Source of the DNA: Treponemataceae bacterium
Lineage (GTDB): Bacteria > Spirochaetota > Spirochaetia > Treponematales > Treponemataceae
Assembly (NCBI GenBank): GCA_024402455.1
Contig: JAKSTS010000001.1
Location: 1-64,000 of the forward strand
Length of the DNA stretch: 64,000 nucleotides
Direction of reading: 5' to 3'
Below the pieces are notes generated by a model, which had not been told where the DNA came from, ran no database searches, and was given only the letters and a program-made list of their open reading frames with translations. Both the position numbers and the translations under genes were made by a program. This document shows, piece after piece, positions 26,749-36,228 of the stretch (positions are counted from its first letter, which is position 1; each line of letters begins with the position of its first letter).

Positions 26749-26816
26749 TATATTGTACTTACGTATTTTTTGTTTTTACATGATGGCATGTATTAAATTT
26801 TAATTTAAGCTAAATA

Positions 26817-26865
26817 ATTCTTATTATAAAAATAATAAAGTGGATAAGGTTTTTATAATAAGAAT
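26817..26865. terminator. Perfect 16-bp AT-rich inverted repeat downstream of the DUF1266 gene
   Basis: ATTCTTATTATAAAAA (26817-26832) and TTTTTATAATAAGAAT (26850-26865) with a 17-nt loop. It lies 20 nt past the stop of the minus-strand gene, in the position of its transcript end. Confidence 0.55.
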
Positions 26866-26884
26866 ATAAAATGTTACAATGAAA

Positions 26885-29800
26885 TTATCCCTTGGTATTA
26901 GGTAAAGCACCATCATGTATTTCATTTAATTTTAGATAATATTCATAGTTTTCAATTAGTTTATTTAACGTTTCTTGATATCCTTGTAAATTTTCTTTAG
27001 TGATTAAGTTCCAGCCTGGCAAATTGCTTCCTTTTTCAAGGTGATGTAATGCTTTTTTTGCTAATTCAATAGCACTTTTGTAATCTCTATGTGATGCAGA
27101 TTTATTTGCTTTATAAGTATAATAAATACAATTTATATTATGATAATCCGAGATGTGACCGCATTTATTTTCATCTAGCTTTGACATTGCAAAATCCATT
27201 GTTTGCATATCACCTGCATAATAACAAATAAATGCATACGTTATGTAAAATTTGAAGTATAATTCGTTTTGTGTTTCTGTTTTTATAAATGAAAGATTTG
27301 CTTCATTATAATAGGTTTTCATTTTGTTTAATGATTTTAAATAAAGATTAAGAACTTCATTTTTATCATCTTCTGTAATATCTTTTCCTTTATAGGTATC
27401 AACTATTTTGATTAATTCATTAGATTCTTTTATTGTTTGAATAGTAGCCATAAAGTATGCAGCGGCAGGAATTTTTTTATTTCTTTTAAGAAAGAAATCT
27501 ATATCAGAAGATTCGATAGAGATTTCATAGTCATTATCTTCTGCAATTGAAATTTGTTTCCAAATTTCTGCTTCTTTTTGAGGTTTATAAACTGCATCCT
27601 TGTATGTCAAAATGCGATTGTTTTTTCTGTTTTTACCAGGAAATTTTGTGTTGTGATAAGTAAACACATTTGTTTTTTCCTTTTCAGAAATTGTTATGTC
27701 ATATTTTTTAATACAATCCATAGTTGTGTTGAAATAATTTTCACAATCTTCCTCTTCTATAAATGCAAAAAATGTAGATCCAAATGCATAATGAACAGCA
27801 TAATCTTCCCAAGAGGTATAAGCATTAATAATTTCATTAATTAATGGTTTGGCAAGATTTAACGCTTCTTTTTCTGTTAGCCAACCTGCTGCGATGCTCC
27901 ATCTTAAGATAGCAAGCATTTGCCCGTTATTCCATGCAAGAAGACCATGCTCACCTAATATATTTTGTATTTCAGAAGCGAAGTATAATCTTGCAATTGA
28001 AGAGCTATCCAAGCATTCTTTTATAGCAAGTTTTTCAATTGCAGTTTTTGATGTTTGTTTAAGTTTTGTTTTTACTTCATTAAAGATAACATCAAGTTCA
28101 TCTTCTTTAAGTTGATAAGTTTTAAGTATGGCTATTACATCTTCTTTTGAAAAAAGGCCCCAATTTTCCTGTAAAAGAGTTAAAGATTTATTTTTTGCAT
28201 AATCATATATATTTTTTTCTGGATTAACTGTAGTAATACTCAAAGATGCTCTTTCCATCAATGGTTCTGACAAAAGACAAAACCATTTTTCATCTTCAGA
28301 AAGACTGTTCCATTCTTCAATTTTAGCTGTATTGTTTTTGGAAATTATATTTTGTTCATTAAATGAATTGTTCGATAAACCTTTTAAAGGTTCAGTTAAC
28401 AGTTGATATTTATTTGAATCTTCTGATAATTGTTTTAGTGTTTTATTATCTAATGAATTTGTAAATGGTTCAGATAAAATACTGAAGTTTGATTCATCAT
28501 TTCTTATGTTGCTGTTTGTAATGCTGCCATATCGTGTTGTGATAAAGGATTTTACTTCATTTAGTTTGTCTTCTGCTGTTTTAACATCATCTATACTTGC
28601 AAATTCAGAATTACACTCTTTTAGGAGTTCTAGATATTTATCAGCTTCTCCTATGTATGAAACTGCTTTTTCTAAATCTCTTGTTTCATAATACATATAG
28701 GTACATTCTGTATAAATTTCAAACAAGTAAAATTTCATAATCATATCTAATCCTGAAACAATTTCTTTTAAATTGCCATTTACAGGAAATACTTTTTTTG
28801 CTGTTTCAAAACTTTCAATTGCTTCTTTTGCGTAGTTTTCTGTGTTTGTTAAAATATATTCAATATTATCCATTGAGACATTTTCATTTACAATTGTACT
28901 CAATTGATAAATTTTATAAAAAGCGTTCAAATAATAATAGCTTTTTTCTTTTTCAAAATTTGTCATTATGGACAAAAGCTGGTCTGGTCGATTGTCATCA
29001 ATTAAACTAAATCCACACCATGTATAAAAACGATGATAAACATTTGTTTTTGATTTGACTTTCTCAAAAATTTTGATATATTCGTCAAGGTGATCGTAAT
29101 TTTCTGAAGCAACTAAATCCCACAAAGCTATAATAGGAACATTTGATTTTTCCTTTCTTACAGCTTTGTATGTTTCTTTTTCTGTGTATGATAAAGATTT
29201 TATACCGAAATAATTATATTTTCGCATTAAATACCATTTTGAAGCTTCTTCACAAGGGTTATAAATCGCATCTGCATAGGTTAAAATACGACTGTTTTTT
29301 CTGTTTTTAGCAGGAAATTTTATATCATGACTGATATTCTGTTTTCTAGATCCATTATATTTTTTTATTTCAGCAGAAAAGTCTTTTTGATATTTTTTTA
29401 AATCACAAATCCATAATAAATCATAAAAAGACCAGCCTAAAGCAAAATGGCTTGTATAATCTTCCCATGAATCATATGCATCAAGAATTTGTTCCATGAT
29501 AGGTTTTGCTGTTTCTACAGCTTCTGTTTCAGAAAACCAACCGACTGCAACACACCATCTTATAACAGACAAGATTCGCATTGCATCTAAAGCTAAAAAA
29601 TGGTGTTCGCCCATTTTTTCTTTATTTTCTGCATAAAACCACAAATACATAATCTGATAAATGTCAAGACATTCAATTGTTGCAATTTCATCTATAGAAG
29701 AATCAGGATATTTTTCATAAAAATTTTTTGCTATAATATATTCATTAGAAAAACCCCATTTGCCATTTTCATATTTTTCAACAAGATTTAAGACATCTTC

Positions 29801-30040
29801 TCTTGAATAAAGTTTCCAGCTACTTTCAAGGTAGTTTTTTGAATTTTTCCCATTATTTTTAGGTTCCGGATTTACGGTTGTCAGGCTCATTTTTTTGGGA
29901 CTCAAAAATGGTTCTGTCAAAAGACAGAGCCATTGTTCGTCTTCAGAAAGTCTATTCCATTCTTCAAGCATTTTACTTGAAGAATCAGCAAAAAGCGAAA
30001 AACATAAACAAATAAATACAACAACAGCAATTCTTTTCAT
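26885..30040 (-). CDS. Large secreted protein with two DUF1266-like units
   Basis: 1,051 residues from ATG 30040. Signal peptide 1-18. Residues about 25-270 and 570-822 are internal duplicates: both open with EEWN-LSEDE-W-CLL-EP, continue with SLTTVNPE, a LYSREDV or LFSKEDV segment, RWCVAVGWFSETEA or RWSIAAGWLTEKEA, SWEDY and end near KFPAKNRKNSRILTY or KFPGKNRKNNRILTY. The RW-AAG-L-EEA and SWEDY words are typical of DUF1266 proteins (E. coli YbeR/YbeU), normally a single cytoplasmic domain; the secreted tandem form is unusual. Between them (about 517-555) lie two degenerate copies of the LSEPF/LTEPL word. The rest is helical, TPR-like. No Shine-Dalgarno; a -10-like box ends 7 nt before the ATG. 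Confidence 0.82.
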   Translation of the reverse strand: MKRIAVVVFICLCFSLFADSSSKMLEEWNRLSEDEQWLCLLTEPFLSPKKMSLTTVNPEPKNNGKNSKNYLESSWKLYSREDVLNLVEKYENGKWGFSNEYIIAKNFYEKYPDSSIDEIATIECLDIYQIMYLWFYAENKEKMGEHHFLALDAMRILSVIRWCVAVGWFSETEAVETAKPIMEQILDAYDSWEDYTSHFALGWSFYDLLWICDLKKYQKDFSAEIKKYNGSRKQNISHDIKFPAKNRKNSRILTYADAIYNPCEEASKWYLMRKYNYFGIKSLSYTEKETYKAVRKEKSNVPIIALWDLVASENYDHLDEYIKIFEKVKSKTNVYHRFYTWCGFSLIDDNRPDQLLSIMTNFEKEKSYYYLNAFYKIYQLSTIVNENVSMDNIEYILTNTENYAKEAIESFETAKKVFPVNGNLKEIVSGLDMIMKFYLFEIYTECTYMYYETRDLEKAVSYIGEADKYLELLKECNSEFASIDDVKTAEDKLNEVKSFITTRYGSITNSNIRNDESNFSILSEPFTNSLDNKTLKQLSEDSNKYQLLTEPLKGLSNNSFNEQNIISKNNTAKIEEWNSLSEDEKWFCLLSEPLMERASLSITTVNPEKNIYDYAKNKSLTLLQENWGLFSKEDVIAILKTYQLKEDELDVIFNEVKTKLKQTSKTAIEKLAIKECLDSSSIARLYFASEIQNILGEHGLLAWNNGQMLAILRWSIAAGWLTEKEALNLAKPLINEIINAYTSWEDYAVHYAFGSTFFAFIEEEDCENYFNTTMDCIKKYDITISEKEKTNVFTYHNTKFPGKNRKNNRILTYKDAVYKPQKEAEIWKQISIAEDNDYEISIESSDIDFFLKRNKKIPAAAYFMATIQTIKESNELIKIVDTYKGKDITEDDKNEVLNLYLKSLNKMKTYYNEANLSFIKTETQNELYFKFYITYAFICYYAGDMQTMDFAMSKLDENKCGHISDYHNINCIYYTYKANKSASHRDYKSAIELAKKALHHLEKGSNLPGWNLITKENLQGYQETLNKLIENYEYYLKLNEIHDGALPNTKG

Positions 30041-30047
30041 AGTAAAC

Positions 30048-30076
30048 ATATTAAATAAAACGATTGAGAGCTTCAA
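30048..30076 (-). promoter_or_regulatory. Putative leaderless promoter of the DUF1266 gene
   Basis: On the minus strand TTGAAG (30071-30076), 17-nt spacer, TAATAT (30048-30053), then 7 nt to the ATG at 30040. Confidence 0.45.
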
Positions 30077-30110
30077 TATATATTGGGAATTTGCTTTAAA
30101 TATTTGTGTA

Positions 30111-30150
30111 AAATAAAAAGCTCTTTAGGCTAAACGTAATATCCTAAAAG
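30111..30150 (-). terminator. Terminator after the secreted protein at 30168
   Basis: On the minus strand CTTTTAGG and CCTAAAG pair (one bulged base) around a 13-nt loop, followed by GAGCTTTTTATTTT. Confidence 0.65.
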
Positions 30151-30167
30151 ATGAATCTTAATATAAG

Positions 30168-31370
30168 TTAATTTTTATATATGGGTATAAATTGTACATA
30201 AGTTCCATAAACAACAAAGGAACCATTGGAATACATTTCCATAGAAAAATCATCCCATATTTTATCTAAACTTTTTGTTTTTTCATTAGTTGCCATTTTA
30301 TTTGCTTCAGCTTGTGTTGGAACTGCATAACCGAATTGATAGTCACAGTTAATTATAGATTTTGCTAAATCTTTTTGCCAGTTTTCTGTTGCATTTGCCA
30401 AATAAAGGTTTACAAGTTTTTTGAATTCTTTCTTTTCTTTATTTTTAGATATTCCTTGTTTATGGATTAATTGAGCAGATTTAAAAAAAGATTTTATTAC
30501 AGAAGACTGTGCCGAATTTTTTACAGTTAATATTGTCTTAAAACCATTTTCAATTCGGTTCTCATTTTTTGCAAGGCATAATGCAATAATTAAATCTTCT
30601 TTTTCTTCTTCTTTTTGGGCATCATTGAATAATTTTATTAAAATATCAGTGGCATCATAGTTAAATGAAGAAAATGTAATCAAAAAAGAAATGATAGATA
30701 CATCATGAAATATAAAAGATGCAAACATAGAAGATGTTTTATAAATTTCTTCATTTGCAATTTTTTCTAATGTTTCTGAAAGAATAATATCATTTTTTTC
30801 TAGAAGACTTCCTAATAGAAGAGAATATGATGATAGAATAGGTTTTTGTTCTTTATATTTATAGAAAAGTTCAAAATAAGGAGCTGAATCAAAATTTTCG
30901 TTTTTTAGATTTTCCCTATATGAAGCAAATGTAGAACCTCTAAAAATCATTTCTTCTGCGTAGTGGTGGGATATTGGAATATTTTTAGTTACTCCACAAA
31001 AAGCCCAGTAAAAAGAATCAAGCATTTCATAAAAATAATAAACTTTATCTTCTATAGTGCGTTCCGGGTTGTTTAGTTCTGTTTTCAAAATTTTAAGAAA
31101 AATTGCATCATCAGAGAGTTTTACAGCACCAATTGCTTTTATTTCTTCAATGATTTCAGGTTTATATTCTGCGCAGCGTGCAAATTTCTCATCAGGAATA
31201 TTCATATGAAGAAAATTTGAAAAATATTGAGGTGAGACTATTTGTGATTGATTATATTTATCTTCTGAAAACGACAGAATATATTGCGGTTCATTGTCTG
31301 CTGTTGAATCTTCGCAAAATGCAAAAAATGTAAATATAAAAAGCAAACATAACAAAACAGCCTTTTTCAT
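30168..31370 (-). CDS. Hypothetical secreted protein
   Basis: 400 residues from ATG 31370, preceded by AAGGAG at 7 nt; the open frame starts 17 codons further up but without a ribosome binding site. Signal peptide MKKAVLLCLLFIFTFFAFC, then an acidic, helical mature protein with no recognised domain; residues 250-330 look like helical repeats. The gene lies directly upstream of the DUF1266 gene on the same strand but has its own terminator, so the two are separate units. High AT content and lack of relatives are shared with the other secreted genes around it. Confidence 0.72.
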   Translation of the reverse strand: MKKAVLLCLLFIFTFFAFCEDSTADNEPQYILSFSEDKYNQSQIVSPQYFSNFLHMNIPDEKFARCAEYKPEIIEEIKAIGAVKLSDDAIFLKILKTELNNPERTIEDKVYYFYEMLDSFYWAFCGVTKNIPISHHYAEEMIFRGSTFASYRENLKNENFDSAPYFELFYKYKEQKPILSSYSLLLGSLLEKNDIILSETLEKIANEEIYKTSSMFASFIFHDVSIISFLITFSSFNYDATDILIKLFNDAQKEEEKEDLIIALCLAKNENRIENGFKTILTVKNSAQSSVIKSFFKSAQLIHKQGISKNKEKKEFKKLVNLYLANATENWQKDLAKSIINCDYQFGYAVPTQAEANKMATNEKTKSLDKIWDDFSMEMYSNGSFVVYGTYVQFIPIYKN

Positions 31371-31462
31371 TATTTTCTCCTTTATATTAATTGAATATCC
31401 AATTTTAAAATTTGGTAACAAAATAACAGATAAATTTAAATATGTCCATAGAATGATATGAC

Positions 31463-31491
31463 TTGAAACGTATTTCTTTCTACTATAAAAT
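31463..31491 (+). promoter_or_regulatory. Putative leaderless promoter of proS
   Basis: TTGAAA (31463-31468), 17-nt spacer, TAAAAT (31486-31491), then 8 nt to the ATG at 31500. Confidence 0.55.
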
Positions 31492-31499
31492 AGCGTATC

Positions 31500-33320
31500 A
31501 TGAAAATTTCAGAAACAATGATTTCCACACTCCGCGAGGTTCCGGCCGAAGCGGTAATTGCCAGCCATCAGCTAATGTTACGCGCAGGAATAATGCGTAA
31601 ACTTGGAAATGGTCTTTTTGTATATTTGCCTTTTGGTTTGCGGGCTTTCCGCAAAGTCGAAAATATTATTCGCGAAGAAATGGATAATATTGGTGCAATG
31701 GAATTTAAGCAGCCTGTAGTTGTTCCAGGTGATATTTGGAAAGAATCTGGACGTTGGGAAACAATGGGTGCAGGCATGCTTAAAGCTGTAAACCGTGTTA
31801 ACCAGGAACTTGTTGTAAGCCCTACTGCAGAAGAAGCATTTACTGCTGTTATCCGCGAAGAACTTTCTTCCTATAAACAGCTTCCTCTTGTAACTTATCA
31901 AATTAATACAAAATATCGTGATGAAATTCGTCCGCGTTACGGTGTAATGCGTGGAAGAGAATTCACAATGAAAGATGCATATTCTTTCCATGCAACACAG
32001 GAAAGTCTTGATGAAACTTATGAAAAATTTGCCAAAGCTTACCGCCGTATTTTTAAGCGTTTAGGCTTGAGCGTAATTCCTGTCCGTGCTGACTCTGGTG
32101 CAATGGGCGGTAACGGTTCAGAAGAATTCATGGTTGAAAGCGTAATTGGTGATGATACACTTATTCTCTGTCCAAAATGCGGATATGCTGCAAATACAGA
32201 AAAAGCTGCCTGTGCAAAAGACACGCCAATGACAATTGACGGAAAACCGCAGGAGAAGACAGACAAGCCTTATGGTCCAATTGATACACCGAATGTAAAG
32301 ACAATTGAACAGCTTTCAGATTTCTTAAAAACAACACCGCAGTCTTTCATCAAAACATTGATTTATCATGTTGTTAACAGTGAGCTTGACCTTTCAAAAG
32401 CTCCTGGCTGTGCAGGTTTAAAGCGTGTTACAGAAAACGGCGGTGCAAATCCATATTATCCAGACAGCTTCTTTGCTGTTTGTATCCGTGGTGATCTTGA
32501 TGTAAACGAAGCAAAACTTGCAGCTCTTCTTAAAGCAAGTGAAGTTGAGCTTGCATCAGACGTAGATGTTGAACGAATTACAGGTGCAGTTGTTGGTTTT
32601 GCAGGTCCTGTAACGTTAAGTACTGTGCCGGTTATTGCAGATGAAACTGTCATGATGATGCATGACTGTGTTACAGGTGGCTTAAAGAAAGACGTTCACT
32701 TTGAACATGTTGAACCAGGCAGAGATTTTACACCTTATATGACAGCAGATGTACGCACAGTTGTTGCCGGCGATAAATGTCCAAATTGCGGTGATACATT
32801 CTACAGCAAAAAAGGAAACGAACTTGGTCATATTTTCAAGCTTGGTTACAAATATACAAAAACAATGAACGTAACTTATCTTGACGAAAACGGCAAACAG
32901 CAGATTCCGACAATGGGCTGTTACGGCATTGGCGTTGACCGTGCATTAGCTTCAATTATTGAAGAACATCATGATGACAATGGAATTATCTGGCCAATGT
33001 CTGTTGCACCTTATCAAGTTGCTGTTGTGCCTGTAAAATTTGACGGCGCAATGAAAGAAAAAGCCCTTGAAATTTATGACCAGCTTATGAAATCAGGCAT
33101 TGAAGTTTTGCTTGATGACCGCAATGAAAGACCTGGCGTTAAATTCAAGGACATTGATCTGCTTGGAATTCCAGTTCGCATTGTTGTCGGTGATAAAAAT
33201 CTGCCGAATGTTGAAATTAAATGCCGGAATAGTGCAGATGTAATGTTAGTGCCTGCTGTTGAAGCTGCAGCCAAAGCTGCCGATATAGTAAGAGCCGAAC
33301 TTTCAAGCTTAAACGCTTAA
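31500..33320 (+). CDS. proS: Prolyl-tRNA synthetase (bacterial type with editing domain)
   Basis: 606 residues. Class II motifs: RAGIMRKLGNGLFVYLPFGLR, RDEIRPRYGVMRGREFTMKDAYSFH (motif 2) and MGCYGIGVDRALASIIEEHHDDNGIIWP (motif 3). Between motifs 2 and 3 is the INS editing domain (about 225-390), flanked by two Cys pairs (CPKC and CPNC) that could bind zinc. The C-terminal anticodon-binding domain is present. It charges tRNA-Pro and, with INS, clears mischarged Ala-tRNA-Pro. No Shine-Dalgarno. ybaK, encoding the complementary Cys-tRNA-Pro deacylase, is 6.6 kb away. Confidence 0.97.
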   Translation: MKISETMISTLREVPAEAVIASHQLMLRAGIMRKLGNGLFVYLPFGLRAFRKVENIIREEMDNIGAMEFKQPVVVPGDIWKESGRWETMGAGMLKAVNRVNQELVVSPTAEEAFTAVIREELSSYKQLPLVTYQINTKYRDEIRPRYGVMRGREFTMKDAYSFHATQESLDETYEKFAKAYRRIFKRLGLSVIPVRADSGAMGGNGSEEFMVESVIGDDTLILCPKCGYAANTEKAACAKDTPMTIDGKPQEKTDKPYGPIDTPNVKTIEQLSDFLKTTPQSFIKTLIYHVVNSELDLSKAPGCAGLKRVTENGGANPYYPDSFFAVCIRGDLDVNEAKLAALLKASEVELASDVDVERITGAVVGFAGPVTLSTVPVIADETVMMMHDCVTGGLKKDVHFEHVEPGRDFTPYMTADVRTVVAGDKCPNCGDTFYSKKGNELGHIFKLGYKYTKTMNVTYLDENGKQQIPTMGCYGIGVDRALASIIEEHHDDNGIIWPMSVAPYQVAVVPVKFDGAMKEKALEIYDQLMKSGIEVLLDDRNERPGVKFKDIDLLGIPVRIVVGDKNLPNVEIKCRNSADVMLVPAVEAAAKAADIVRAELSSLNA

Positions 33321-33479
33321 GTGTTTGCTTTGTTTACACGGCGCTCTTAATGCTGCAGACATATTTGCATTGGCTGCAGTTCATATTAAAAGCTGCTGTT
33401 CTGAAAGTTTGTCAGAAAACTTGTAAATAAGTTATTTAAAACTTTCAGGATGGCGGCTTTCTTTTTAAAAGAGGAAATT

Positions 33480-34541
33480 ATGTCTTTTGTTAAACGTTTT
33501 TTTATCTGTTTGATTGCTTTGTCTGTGTGCAGCATGTCTGTTTTTGCAGTTCCAGGTGTTGAGTCCATGGTTGATTTTCCCGGCACATTTGTTTATTACC
33601 GCGATTATACTTATGAAGATGAAACATACATTGGATTTCTTCAGTATGATGCTGGAACTTATGCTCTTCGATATTTTTCTCCACAGGCACAAAAAGGTGC
33701 AAAATCAATTGAGCTTTATATTACATGTGATACAACAAAAGACACTGTTGAAATGACAGGCGAAAAAATTGTTGGAGAAGTTAATCAGATTGATGTTGAA
33801 ACATTGAATTATCTGCATGATTTGTTTTATGAATTTGCAGCAAGACGCAAGGCTTTAAAGAATTTCAACAAAACAGTCCGTTCAACTGAACAGTATGCAC
33901 AGTTTGGTGGCGAAGTTCTTATGACTTTTGAACCATATATTCCTATGTTTGGTGTCCGCTCAATAGTTTCTGCTGACAAACCTCTTTTTAAGCTTGTTTA
34001 TATCGGTATTCTTAACAGCGGAAGTGAATTTACAGATTTTGCCGGACTTATAAAACCGGAAGAGCAGAAGAAAAAAGCTGTTTCAATCAAAAAAAATAAA
34101 AAAGCAAAAAAAGCTTCTCTTGAAAAATTTGAGTTTACACTTGATGAACAGTGGACAAAAGACGAAAGTCAGGCAGCTGTTCAGACATGGTGGCTGAATG
34201 ATAAAAACAATGAAACACTTGCTGTAGCTTCGCCATATTTTGTAAATTTTGCTCCAGATGAAAAATATGCAGCCATGCAGATTGAACTTATTTCTTTGCT
34301 TTCTCAGCCTGGTTCATGCGTAGATATGGAATCAGTTGCAATTTCTCAAAATGATAAATATATCCGCATTGATGCAAATGTTGCACAGGAAGATAAAACA
34401 GTCAGAAGCATAAGCACATTTTATAAGATAAGCGAAAATGAATATTTTGCATTTGTTGTTTCTGCAGACGAGCAGATTTTTATGAAAAATGAAAAATATT
34501 TCAAAAAAATTATAGATTCTGTTGTTCAAAAAAAGGATTAA
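33480..34541 (+). CDS. Hypothetical secreted protein
   Basis: 353 residues from ATG 33480 (GAGGAAATT upstream); the frame open from 33450 lacks a signal. Signal peptide 1-20 (MSFVKRFFICLIALSVCSMS, cleavage near VFA). The mature protein is beta-rich in the first half, has a Lys-rich stretch (KKKAVSIKKNKKAKKASLEK) around 200-220 and a second domain at 220-350. No family recognised. The stop lies 2 nt before the YmdB-like gene, so they share a transcript. Confidence 0.75.
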   Translation: MSFVKRFFICLIALSVCSMSVFAVPGVESMVDFPGTFVYYRDYTYEDETYIGFLQYDAGTYALRYFSPQAQKGAKSIELYITCDTTKDTVEMTGEKIVGEVNQIDVETLNYLHDLFYEFAARRKALKNFNKTVRSTEQYAQFGGEVLMTFEPYIPMFGVRSIVSADKPLFKLVYIGILNSGSEFTDFAGLIKPEEQKKKAVSIKKNKKAKKASLEKFEFTLDEQWTKDESQAAVQTWWLNDKNNETLAVASPYFVNFAPDEKYAAMQIELISLLSQPGSCVDMESVAISQNDKYIRIDANVAQEDKTVRSISTFYKISENEYFAFVVSADEQIFMKNEKYFKKIIDSVVQKKD

Positions 34542-34543
34542 CA

Positions 34544-35359
34544 ATGAATTCCGGTTTTTTAAAAGTCTTTATGGGTGGAGACATTTTTTCTGATGCTGGA
34601 ATTGATGTTGTTGAACGGAAATTAAAAAAACTCCGGGAAGAATTTTCCATTGATTTTGTAATTTACAACGGTGAAAATGCTTCCGGTGGAAACGGTCTGC
34701 TTGAACCTGATGCAAGACGTATATTTGCAGCCGGTGTTGATGTAATAACAGGCGGGAATCATATTTTTGAAAAAAGAGATAATTATCCGTTTCTTGCTTC
34801 GGAAAAGCATGTACTGCGCCCCGAGAATTATCCTAAAGGTTTAGGCAGCCTTATTGAAGGTGCAGAAGAAACGCCCGGACGTGGTTTTGCTTTTTTTGAC
34901 TGTGCAGATAAAAAAATTGCAGTTCTTAACCTGCAGGGCCGCGAATCAATGACTGCATTGGACTGCCCTTTTAGGGCTGCTGCAGAATGTGCAAAACAGG
35001 CTGCAGAACAAAATGCGCCGCTTTTTATAGATTTTCATGCAGAAGCAAACGACGAAAAAGAAGCTCTCGCGCTGTTTTTAGACGGAAAAGCGGCTGCATT
35101 GTGCGGCACACATACGCATGTACAGACAGCCGATGAAAGAATTTTGCCAAAGGGAACAGCTTATCTTACAGATTTAGGCATGAGCGGTGTGGCAGATTCT
35201 GTTATTGGAAGCGATGCAGAAATTGTAATAAAGCGTAATTTGACACAGGTTCTCTACAAAATGGAAAATGCGGCCGGTGAAAGTGTAATTCAGGGTGCGC
35301 TTATTACGGTTGATTTAAGCACGAACAAAGCCGTTAAAATTGAGCGGATTCAATATTAA
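34544..35359 (+). CDS. YmdB-type metallophosphoesterase (TIGR00282 family)
   Basis: 271 residues, typical length. Metal-site blocks: FMGGDIFSDAG at the N-terminus, VIYNGENASGGNGLLE, ITGGNHIFEKRDNY, the IDFHAEANDEKEALALFLDG block and CGTHTHVQTADERILPKGTAYLTDLGMSG. The family hydrolyses 2',3'-cyclic nucleotides in Bacillus YmdB and affects development; the role in spirochaetes is unproven. The HIFE in place of the HIWD seen in other members is a conservative change. The gene is 2 nt after the secreted protein gene and precedes queH. Confidence 0.92.
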   Translation: MNSGFLKVFMGGDIFSDAGIDVVERKLKKLREEFSIDFVIYNGENASGGNGLLEPDARRIFAAGVDVITGGNHIFEKRDNYPFLASEKHVLRPENYPKGLGSLIEGAEETPGRGFAFFDCADKKIAVLNLQGRESMTALDCPFRAAAECAKQAAEQNAPLFIDFHAEANDEKEALALFLDGKAAALCGTHTHVQTADERILPKGTAYLTDLGMSGVADSVIGSDAEIVIKRNLTQVLYKMENAAGESVIQGALITVDLSTNKAVKIERIQY

Positions 35360-35432
35360 TGATGCATAAAAAAGCTTTGAAAATTGCAAATTCAGAGCTT
35401 TTTAAAGCATTAAAAGCATATACAGGTTTGTT

Positions 35433-36119
35433 TTGAGCAAAGGACTTTCGGTTTTTTATAAAGCATTTGAAACACAAATAGAAAAAATAACTCAAAGTAT
35501 GCAAAATGGAGCAGAAAAACCTTCGCTGCTTTTGCACGCATGCTGCGGGCCGTGTTCAAGTGCAGTTTTGGAAAAACTTGCAGACATTTTTAATATTACG
35601 ATTCTGTTTTATAATCCGAATATTTATCCTCAAAGTGAATATATGCGGCGAAAAGAAGAACTTGAACGTTTTGTTGTTGAATTTTTAACTGAAAAAGCAC
35701 CGGAAGTTATAGAAATTGCGTATAAGCCGCAGGAATTTTATGATGCGGTAAAAGTTGTGGAAGGTTTTGAAAACATGTGCGAAAAAGATGAAAGATGCCG
35801 CATGTGTTACAGGCTGCGTTTAATGTGCTGTGCAAAAGAAGCCTTGATGCGCAATTTTGATTATTTTACGACTACATTGTCAATAAGCCCGCACAAGGAC
35901 GCTGCAAAAATCAATGAAGAAGGCAAAAATGCCGAAATTTTTTTGAAAAATCTTGAAAAATGCAGAAAAAAAACGCCTGAATATCTGTATGCAGATTTCA
36001 AAAAGAAAAACGGTTTTAAACGTTCGCTTGAACTTTCGGAACAGTATGGTCTTTACAGGCAGGATTATTGCGGCTGCGTTTATTCGTGCAGAATGTCCGG
36101 CAGCCTGAAAGAAAATTGA
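35433..36119 (+). CDS. queH: Epoxyqueuosine reductase QueH
   Basis: 228 residues from a TTG at 35433; an ATG at 35499 is also possible, but its product would begin only 12 residues before the first Cys cluster. Cysteine motifs fit QueH (DUF208): HACCGPCS (35-42), CRMCYRLR, and DYCGCVYSC near the C-terminus, with LSISPHKD. QueH reduces epoxyqueuosine to queuosine in tRNA anticodons using an iron-sulfur cluster and replaces the cobalamin-dependent QueG. No other queuosine gene is nearby. The start codon is uncertain, since neither candidate has a good Shine-Dalgarno. Confidence 0.9.
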   Translation: MSKGLSVFYKAFETQIEKITQSMQNGAEKPSLLLHACCGPCSSAVLEKLADIFNITILFYNPNIYPQSEYMRRKEELERFVVEFLTEKAPEVIEIAYKPQEFYDAVKVVEGFENMCEKDERCRMCYRLRLMCCAKEALMRNFDYFTTTLSISPHKDAAKINEEGKNAEIFLKNLEKCRKKTPEYLYADFKKKNGFKRSLELSEQYGLYRQDYCGCVYSCRMSGSLKEN

Positions 36120-36176
36120 AAAACTGCACAGAATGCTTTTTAAAAGTTTCTTTTGCTGTTATAAAAGGTCTGGTGG

Positions 36177-36206
36177 TTGAAAAAAACGCCGGCTCTATAG
36201 TAAAAT
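36177..36206 (+). promoter_or_regulatory. Putative promoter of the TRAP transporter operon
   Basis: TTGAAA (36177-36182), 18-nt spacer, TAAAAT (36201-36206). It lies 23 nt before the ATG at 36229, leaving a short leader with GGAGG. Confidence 0.6.
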
Positions 36207-36228
36207 TACCAAATAATATGGAGGATAT

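Larger units (their letters stand above)
26075..26884. other. Long sparse intergenic region
   Basis: 810 nt, strongly AT-rich. It holds a small dyad TGTTTTTAT/ATAAAAACA (26185-26203), a weak candidate 31-codon frame (26301-26396), the 28-residue lipoprotein gene (26603-26689) with its hairpin (26707-26748), and an AT-only inverted repeat (26817-26865). A small RNA cannot be excluded in 26200-26480. Confidence 0.6.

Noticed and set aside
26479..26796. 105-codon plus-strand frame
   Set aside because: It competes with the 28-residue lipoprotein frame that has the better start, and its product looks like random AT-rich translation, with no matching family.
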